From NCBI RefSeq assembly GCF_027587205.1, contig NZ_JAPDOD010000017.1, positions 99,107 to 163,106 of the forward strand: 64,000 nucleotides of DNA, written 5' to 3'. This DNA comes from Solirubrobacter ginsenosidimutans. GTDB taxonomy: Bacteria > Actinomycetota > Thermoleophilia > Solirubrobacterales > Solirubrobacteraceae. Positions 58,921-64,000 of the stretch are shown piece by piece. The position numbers and the translations under genes were made by a program. The number at the start of each line of letters is the position of its first letter. Within the stretch, counting starts at the first letter, position 1. Below the pieces are notes generated by a model, which had not been told where the DNA came from, did not search any database, and worked only from the letters and a program-made list of their open reading frames with translations.

Positions 58921-60972
58921 TCACGGCCCCGGGAAGGCGAAGATGTGCGACCCGCGATCGAACCCGCCGCCTTCGAAGGTCGTCGCGGTGTACACCACGC
59001 CGCCGCTCGCGGCGAGCGCGGACACGTAGCCGAGGCCGGTCTCCGGCTGCCACGCGGTCAGGCGCCCGGACGGGAGCGCGAACGCGGCGACCTGCACGGG
59101 TTCGCGGCGTGGGAAGCGCGCGTCGGCGTAGAGGAACCCGTCGGCGACGACCGGGCGCAGGACGTTGGCATCGACGCGCGGGTGCCAGGCCGTCGGCCGG
59201 CCGGTGCGGGCATCGATCGCGCCGAGCCAGCGCCGGCGGCGGTCCCCGATCCGGGTGATGTCACCACCGAGGTAGACCGTCGAGCCGCTGACGGCGAGCG
59301 AATACGGATCGCCGGTGATCCGGGGCGCCCAGCGCGTCGCCCGTCCCCGGCTCACCGTCAGTGCGGCGAGGCGGTGCCGCTTCTTCCCACCGATCCGCGA
59401 GAACCCGCCCGCGACGTACACCCGGCCGCCCTGCACCGCGATCGCCCCGACGCCGCCGTTCGCGTGCGGATTCCACGGCAGCAGCGCCCCCGAGCCGGCG
59501 TCGAACGCGGCCAGACCGGAGCGCACGTGACCCTCCACGCGCTCGAAGCCCCCGCTCGCGTAGAGCGTCCTGCCGTGGACGACCAGCTCGCCCGGCTCGC
59601 CGTCGATTCCCGGGTCCCACGCCCGTGAGGCGCCGGTCGTCGCGTCGAGCCCCCCGAGATAGCGGTGGCGGTGCCCGTCGAGGGTCGTGAAGTAGCCGCC
59701 GGCGTAGACCGTCGAGCCGGACACGGCGAGCAGGTACGGCGCGCGGTCGGAGGTCGGGGCCCACGCGGCGAGCGTGCCGTTCGCCGTGTCGACCGCGGCG
59801 AAGTGCCGCCGAGGTTGCAGCTCGAACGCCTCGAAGCTGCCGCCCACATAGAGCTTCCCGCCACCCGCGGCGAGCGCCTTGACCTGTGCCCCCGCCCCCC
59901 AGCGCCGCACCACAGCACCGAAGCCGTCGAGCTGCGCGACGCCGTCGGTGCCACCGGCGAACACGGTGCCGTCCGCGACCGACACCGCGCTGACGCTCCC
60001 GTCGTGGCGCCAAGGCGTCGGCGCTCCCGTGAGGGTGTCGATCGCAGCGGCGTGCAGACGCGCTTGGAGCCCGATGTGGGTGAAGTCACCCACGGCGTAC
60101 ACGGTGCCGCCGCCGAGCGTCAGCGCGGTCACCGTGTCGTCGGCGCTCGGGTTCCAGTCCGTCACCGCACCCGTGACCGCGTCGAGCGCTGCCAGGCGGC
60201 TGCGCGAGTGCCCGCCGATCGTGTCGAACGTGCCCCCGGCATAGAGCACGCCGCCCGAGAAGGCGAGGGCGTTCACCGCATCGTTGGGCTCCGGGTCGAA
60301 CGGCGTCAGCGCACCCGTCGCCACGTCGAACGCCGCGAGGCAGCGGCGCAGCGCGCCGGCCACGCTGGAGAAGGCGCCGGCGACGTAGACCGAGCCGCCG
60401 GCGACGACCAGCGCGGTGGGCGAGCTGACCGGCCCCGGGTCCCAGCCCGTCGCCGCACCACTCCTCGCGTCCACCGCGGCAAGACCCTCGCGCGGCAGGC
60501 CTCCGATGCGCGTGAACGAGCCGCCGACGTAGAGCGTCGGCCCGTCGAGCGCCATGGCCGCCGGTGTACCGTCCGGTCGCGGATCCCACGCCGCGTCCAG
60601 CGTGCGATCGGCGAGCAGGTGCGCCAGGTGAGCGCGCGGGACGCCGCCGACGTGCTCGAACGCACCGGCGACGAAGAACCCGCCTGAGCCGTCCGGCACG
60701 GCGGTGGAGATCTCGCCGTCGACCTCGGGCCAGCCGGGTTCGACGGCACCCAGCGCGGGATCGAGCACGATCCCCGAGCCGGTGCGCGGGCCGATCCGCT
60801 CGAACCACCCGCCGAGGTACAGCAGCCCGCCGGACCCGGGAGCCAGCGCGAGCACCTCGTCGTCGGCGACCCAGGCGGCCGTGGGATCGACTGCGAAGGC
60901 CGGATCGACGCCCGCTCCGGCGAAGGCGAACATGGTCGCCACGATCCGGCACACGACGCCGAGGCGGAACAC
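58921..60972 (-). CDS. Secreted delta-60-like beta-propeller protein
   Basis: After a signal peptide (FRLGVVCRIVATMFAFAGAG) nearly all of the 683 residues are repeats of about 40-45 residues: LYVGGSFTRIGGLPREGLAA, VYVAGAFSSVAGALRRCLAA and LYAGGTFDTIGGHSRSRLAA are consecutive units, each followed by D-x3-G-x(3,5)-W/F-P. The units resemble those in the protein at 41141. They should form one or two propellers on the cell surface, probably binding proteins or glycans. The GTG start at 60972 lies beyond a strong terminator hairpin of the next gene, so this is the first gene of its transcript. Confidence 0.88.
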   Translation of the reverse strand: MFRLGVVCRIVATMFAFAGAGVDPAFAVDPTAAWVADDEVLALAPGSGGLLYLGGWFERIGPRTGSGIVLDPALGAVEPGWPEVDGEISTAVPDGSGGFFVAGAFEHVGGVPRAHLAHLLADRTLDAAWDPRPDGTPAAMALDGPTLYVGGSFTRIGGLPREGLAAVDARSGAATGWDPGPVSSPTALVVAGGSVYVAGAFSSVAGALRRCLAAFDVATGALTPFDPEPNDAVNALAFSGGVLYAGGTFDTIGGHSRSRLAALDAVTGAVTDWNPSADDTVTALTLGGGTVYAVGDFTHIGLQARLHAAAIDTLTGAPTPWRHDGSVSAVSVADGTVFAGGTDGVAQLDGFGAVVRRWGAGAQVKALAAGGGKLYVGGSFEAFELQPRRHFAAVDTANGTLAAWAPTSDRAPYLLAVSGSTVYAGGYFTTLDGHRHRYLGGLDATTGASRAWDPGIDGEPGELVVHGRTLYASGGFERVEGHVRSGLAAFDAGSGALLPWNPHANGGVGAIAVQGGRVYVAGGFSRIGGKKRHRLAALTVSRGRATRWAPRITGDPYSLAVSGSTVYLGGDITRIGDRRRRWLGAIDARTGRPTAWHPRVDANVLRPVVADGFLYADARFPRREPVQVAAFALPSGRLTAWQPETGLGYVSALAASGGVVYTATTFEGGGFDRGSHIFAFPGP

Positions 60973-61041
60973 GATCAGACAACCCCTTCGCTCAGGTTGT
61001 GCCGACCCTACGCCTCCCCGGCGCGGCGCGCCAGCACTGCG

Positions 61042-61071
61042 CCGCGGCGGCCCCGAGAGGGGCCGCCGCGG
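61042..61071 (-). terminator. Strong intrinsic-type terminator hairpin
   Basis: CCGCGGCGGCCCC (61042-61054) and GGGGCCGCCGCGG (61059-61071) form a perfect 13-bp GC stem with a GAGA loop, 9 nt after the TAA stop of the partial gene at 61081. There is no T-tract, as is usual for actinobacterial terminators. Confidence 0.85.
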
Positions 61072-61080
61072 TCGAGCGTC

Positions 61081-64000
61081 TTACGGCGTTGTCGTGGACA
61101 ACGTGAACGTCAGGGTCTTCGAGTAGCTGCCGGTGCGCAGCGCGTCGTTGGCCCCGATGGCCTGTGCGAACGACACCGTGACGGCGTCGTTGGACACGGG
61201 CGCGGCGTACGTCAACAGCGTGGTCGGCGCGGCGGAGCCGCCGACCGGGGCGAACGCCCCGCCGGTGCCGGCCGCGCTGGCCGCCTTGGCGGTCAGAGCC
61301 GACGGGAGCGAGAACGTCCCGTTGACCAGATGCCCGGTCGCGACCGAGCTCGGATCAGAGACGCTCAGCGTCGCGTCGCCCGCGGACGAGATGACGGTGG
61401 CGGTGGTCGTCGCGTTGTACGTCTTCGCGACGCCTGCCGTGAACGGCCCGAAGGACGCCGGCGTGCCGAGCGCCAGCGACAGCGTCGCGGGCACCGTGCC
61501 GGTCGCCGTGCCGGTCGCCGTGGTCTGCTGGACCGTGACGCCGTTGCCGTTGAACTCGGCCCAGTTGAGGTTGAACAGGTTGCCGCCCGTCGTCCCACCG
61601 GTCACTGAGCGGAACACAAAGAACAGCTCGTGCTTGCCCGTGGAGGGCGGGAGCGCGAACGTCTGCGTGTTCCAGATCGCGGCCGCCACCGTGCTGCCCG
61701 TGGAGGTCAGGTTGGCGGTGGTCAGGATCGGACCCGTGATCGAGTCCTGACGGATCTCGATCGCCGCCAGCGGCGAGCCCACCGTACGCGGCAAGCCGGT
61801 ACCGGTCGGCTGCACGTCGGAGACGCGGAACGAGATCGAGTCGGCCTGGAACAGGTTGAACGGACCGTTCAGCTGAATCCAGTCGGCGGCCGCGAGGCTC
61901 GAGCGATGCACGCCCGCGCCCGTGGGACCGTCGGTGTTGGTCGCGGTCGCCGTGCCGGACTGGTTGACGACGAACTCGACCTCCTGATGCTTCTGACGCG
62001 TCTGCACCTGGTTGGTGGTCGACAGCGGCGGAGCCGCGGCGTTGGCGCCCTGGCCGCCCTTGTCCGTGTAGGTCGCGCTGATGACGCCGAACACGTTGCC
62101 GCCGTGCGACACGTCACCGGCATCGGTCTGCAGGAACCCGGTGCAGCCGGTCGTGCTCTGCTCGGCGTGGCCGTGCGTGTCGTGGCCGAGCACGAACGTG
62201 ACCTGGACGTCGTTGCAGTTGATCGACGGATCCTCCGGATCGGTGACCGTCACCTTGAACTGCAGCTTGTCGCCGAAGGAGAACAGTCCGCCGTCCAGCG
62301 GGGCCGTGACCGTGACGGTCGGGCTGGAGTTGCCCGCCGTGATGATCGTGCTGGTCGCGGTCTTGGCGCCCGTCGAGTCGAACACCGAGAGAATGGCCGT
62401 GTAGCGGCCGGCCTTGGTGTAGACGTGCGTCGGGTCCGGCTCGGTGGAGAGCGGCGAACCATCGCCGAAGTCCCACTCGAAGCGGATCGAGTCACCCGGG
62501 TCGTCGTCGCTGGACGCCGAGCCCTTGAACTTGACCGTCAGCGGCAGCGGACCATCGGTCCGGTCGGTGGTGAGCACGGCCTTCGGCGCGCGCTGACCCT
62601 TGACGTAATCCCAGCGATACAGGCCGGCGTCCAGGTTGGCGGCGAAGAAGCCGTCACCGTAGGTCAGCAGGTAGAACGAGCCGTCCTTGCCGAACTGCAT
62701 GTCCATCGGGTTGTCGCACTCGAACGTGAACGGCGACGAGGGGACGTTGGCAGCTCCACACGGCATGAAGCTGTTGATCTTGAACACGCGGTTCTGCGAG
62801 TCGAGCTTGACCTCGCGCATCGTGTCCTGCGTGAACTCGCCCAGGATCACCGAGTTGTCGTAGTAGGGCGGGAACTTCTTCGTGCCCGCGTTGGCGGGGT
62901 CGTAGTGGTACTTCACGGCACCGTGCGGGCCGACGCCGCCCGTGAACAGCTCCGGGAAGAGCCGCGGGCACTCGGTGGTCGAGCCCGGCGCGGCCGGCCC
63001 GGGGGTCGTCGCGTAGTAGCCGAAGCACGGCGTGCCCAGGGGCGTGCCGGCGACGTTGTCGCGGTACGAGTACCAGATCTCGGGATCACTCAGCGGCGGG
63101 GTGCTGGCGAGGCCGGGCTCGAAGCCCGGGCCACCGTCACGCACCCACCGCGACGGGTTCTGGAACGCGCTGGTGTTACCGCAGTCGATCGGCTGCGGCG
63201 GGTTGTCGAGCGGGGTACCGACGGTCGTGGTGCCGGGAGCGAACTCGCGGAAGTTCCAGCGGTAGTACCCGAGCTTGGTCGAGTAGCACTGCGGATACCC
63301 GTAGTTGGACGGGTGGCGGACGATCTCCATGCGCCCGACACCTGACGGCCCGCGGCTGCGCGCCGGCGTGTTGGCATCCGGCGAGTAGTCGGTCACGTAG
63401 GCGACGTCGTTCTCGTCCACCTGCAGGCGGAACGGGTTGCGGAAGCCCATCGCGTAGATCTCAGGACGGAACTTCGTGTCGAAGCCGGGCTGGCCGGCGA
63501 CGGCGGCGTAGTGTGACGCCGAGTAGTCCTTCAGGTTGCCCGCCGGAACGGTATAGGCGCCGGCACCCGAGCCGAGGTCGGCCTTGTTCTGGTCGCCCGC
63601 GGCGATCGTGTCCTTCACCTTGATGCGCAGCAGCTTGCCGCGGAGATCGTTGGTGTTCAGCGTCGAGCGGCGGTCATCGCCGGTCGGCCGCTGGAACCAC
63701 GCGCCCTCCTGAGCCGTCGTGGTCGCCACCGTGGGCGTGCTGCCCGTGAGGGCCGCGCCGTTGGCGGTGATCTGGTTCTGGTTGGTCTGCTGCAGCGCGC
63801 GCCGGAAGAACACGTTGACGTTCGCGGTGCTCACGGGCCCGCCGCTGGTCTGGATGTTGTTGGCGCCGACGTTCGAGAGCGCCTCCAGGGCCGTGTCGAT
63901 GTCCGCGGCGGTCGCGTTGTAGGCGATCGGAGCGGTCGTCTGGCCGTTGAAGGTCAGCGTGAACGTGCCGCCGGTCGCGTTGGTCGTGCGGACGGTCTGC
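61081..64000 (-). CDS. Giant secreted sugar-dehydrogenase-like/PKD protein (partial, N-terminus beyond right edge)
   Basis: The frame is open from the right edge to the TAA at 61081, 973 residues, so the start is outside. The order is: an end of a small beta repeat (TFTLTFNGQTTAPIAYNATA); a glucose/sorbosone-dehydrogenase-like propeller (NDLRGKLLRIKV, EIYAMGFRNPFRLQVDEND, YVTDYSPDA, NYGYPQCYS); a PKD domain (FEWDFGDGSPLSTEPDPTHV); a second Ig-like domain with VTVTDPEDPSINCNDVQVTF; a CBM6-like domain (SSLAAADWIQLNGPFNLFQA); and a final domain ending TLTFTLSTTTP. That final domain is over half identical to the end of the rhamnosidase at 8635. It probably oxidises or binds sugars at the cell surface. 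Confidence 0.88.
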   Translation of the reverse strand, partial: QTVRTTNATGGTFTLTFNGQTTAPIAYNATAADIDTALEALSNVGANNIQTSGGPVSTANVNVFFRRALQQTNQNQITANGAALTGSTPTVATTTAQEGAWFQRPTGDDRRSTLNTNDLRGKLLRIKVKDTIAAGDQNKADLGSGAGAYTVPAGNLKDYSASHYAAVAGQPGFDTKFRPEIYAMGFRNPFRLQVDENDVAYVTDYSPDANTPARSRGPSGVGRMEIVRHPSNYGYPQCYSTKLGYYRWNFREFAPGTTTVGTPLDNPPQPIDCGNTSAFQNPSRWVRDGGPGFEPGLASTPPLSDPEIWYSYRDNVAGTPLGTPCFGYYATTPGPAAPGSTTECPRLFPELFTGGVGPHGAVKYHYDPANAGTKKFPPYYDNSVILGEFTQDTMREVKLDSQNRVFKINSFMPCGAANVPSSPFTFECDNPMDMQFGKDGSFYLLTYGDGFFAANLDAGLYRWDYVKGQRAPKAVLTTDRTDGPLPLTVKFKGSASSDDDPGDSIRFEWDFGDGSPLSTEPDPTHVYTKAGRYTAILSVFDSTGAKTATSTIITAGNSSPTVTVTAPLDGGLFSFGDKLQFKVTVTDPEDPSINCNDVQVTFVLGHDTHGHAEQSTTGCTGFLQTDAGDVSHGGNVFGVISATYTDKGGQGANAAAPPLSTTNQVQTRQKHQEVEFVVNQSGTATATNTDGPTGAGVHRSSLAAADWIQLNGPFNLFQADSISFRVSDVQPTGTGLPRTVGSPLAAIEIRQDSITGPILTTANLTSTGSTVAAAIWNTQTFALPPSTGKHELFFVFRSVTGGTTGGNLFNLNWAEFNGNGVTVQQTTATGTATGTVPATLSLALGTPASFGPFTAGVAKTYNATTTATVISSAGDATLSVSDPSSVATGHLVNGTFSLPSALTAKAASAAGTGGAFAPVGGSAAPTTLLTYAAPVSNDAVTVSFAQAIGANDALRTGSYSKTLTFTLSTTTP

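Overview
The window is a stretch of very GC-rich chromosome with many GTG and some TTG starts, 4-nt ATGA/GTGA gene overlaps and a strong actinobacterial flavour (ECF sigma factor with membrane partner, DHA2-type exporters with MarR repressors, many secreted beta-propeller proteins). The gene styles most resemble soil Thermoleophilia (Solirubrobacterales such as Solirubrobacter or Conexibacter); this is an inference from style, as no rRNA or marker gene settles it. I see no tRNA, rRNA, CRISPR array, transposase or prophage. Almost everything is coding; the exceptions are short regulatory gaps and a family of non-coding inverted-repeat or hairpin elements.

Left part (1-13 kb): an ECF sigma factor with a membrane partner cut by the window edge; glutathione peroxidase; nitronate monooxygenase; an SDR-like protein without the usual catalytic Tyr/Lys coupled to an enoyl-CoA hydratase-like protein; a marR-exporter-USP operon with a visible operator; a secreted M28 peptidase; a very large secreted GH78 alpha-L-rhamnosidase with a promoter and repeated operator-like octamers.

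The most unusual locus is 13.9-20.6 kb. Five mutually overlapping minus-strand genes encode a cytochrome P450 fused to a PEP-synthase-type ATP-binding domain, the matching substrate/phospho-histidine half of that dikinase as a separate protein, two tandem paralogous HD-domain proteins and an SDR. A divergent LysR gene and a perfect 16-bp palindrome sit at the head. I infer an oxidise-then-phosphorylate pathway in which the P450 makes or exposes a hydroxyl and a split dikinase phosphorylates it, by analogy with phenylphosphate synthase and rifampin phosphotransferase.

Middle (20.5-41 kb): two membrane c-di-GMP proteins (PAS-GGDEF-EAL-GAF and GGDEF-HD-GYP); a GntR-Rieske oxygenase pair with a palindromic operator; a 380-bp inverted-repeat element; Ohr, a metallo-beta-lactamase-fold hydrolase and a DHA2 exporter with divergent MarR; glutamine-dependent NAD synthetase; a second exporter behind a TetR-like palindrome; aldo/keto reductase; a HEAT-repeat protein next to a Flp-pilin-like protein that carries an Ntox37-like domain; HAD dehalogenase; a zinc membrane peptidase.

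Right part (41-64 kb): a large secreted beta-propeller/Ig-like/Pro-Thr stalk protein divergent from a five-gene peptide-type ABC importer; a secreted aerolysin/ETX-MTX2-like protein; an alpha/beta hydrolase broken by an internal deletion; a four-gene operon (methyltransferase, a frameshifted gene, ScyD-like propeller, Baeyer-Villiger-type monooxygenase); then secreted metallopeptidase-like, NHL and delta-60-like propeller proteins, a strong terminator, and a partial giant sugar-dehydrogenase-like/PKD protein whose C-terminal domain is shared with the rhamnosidase.
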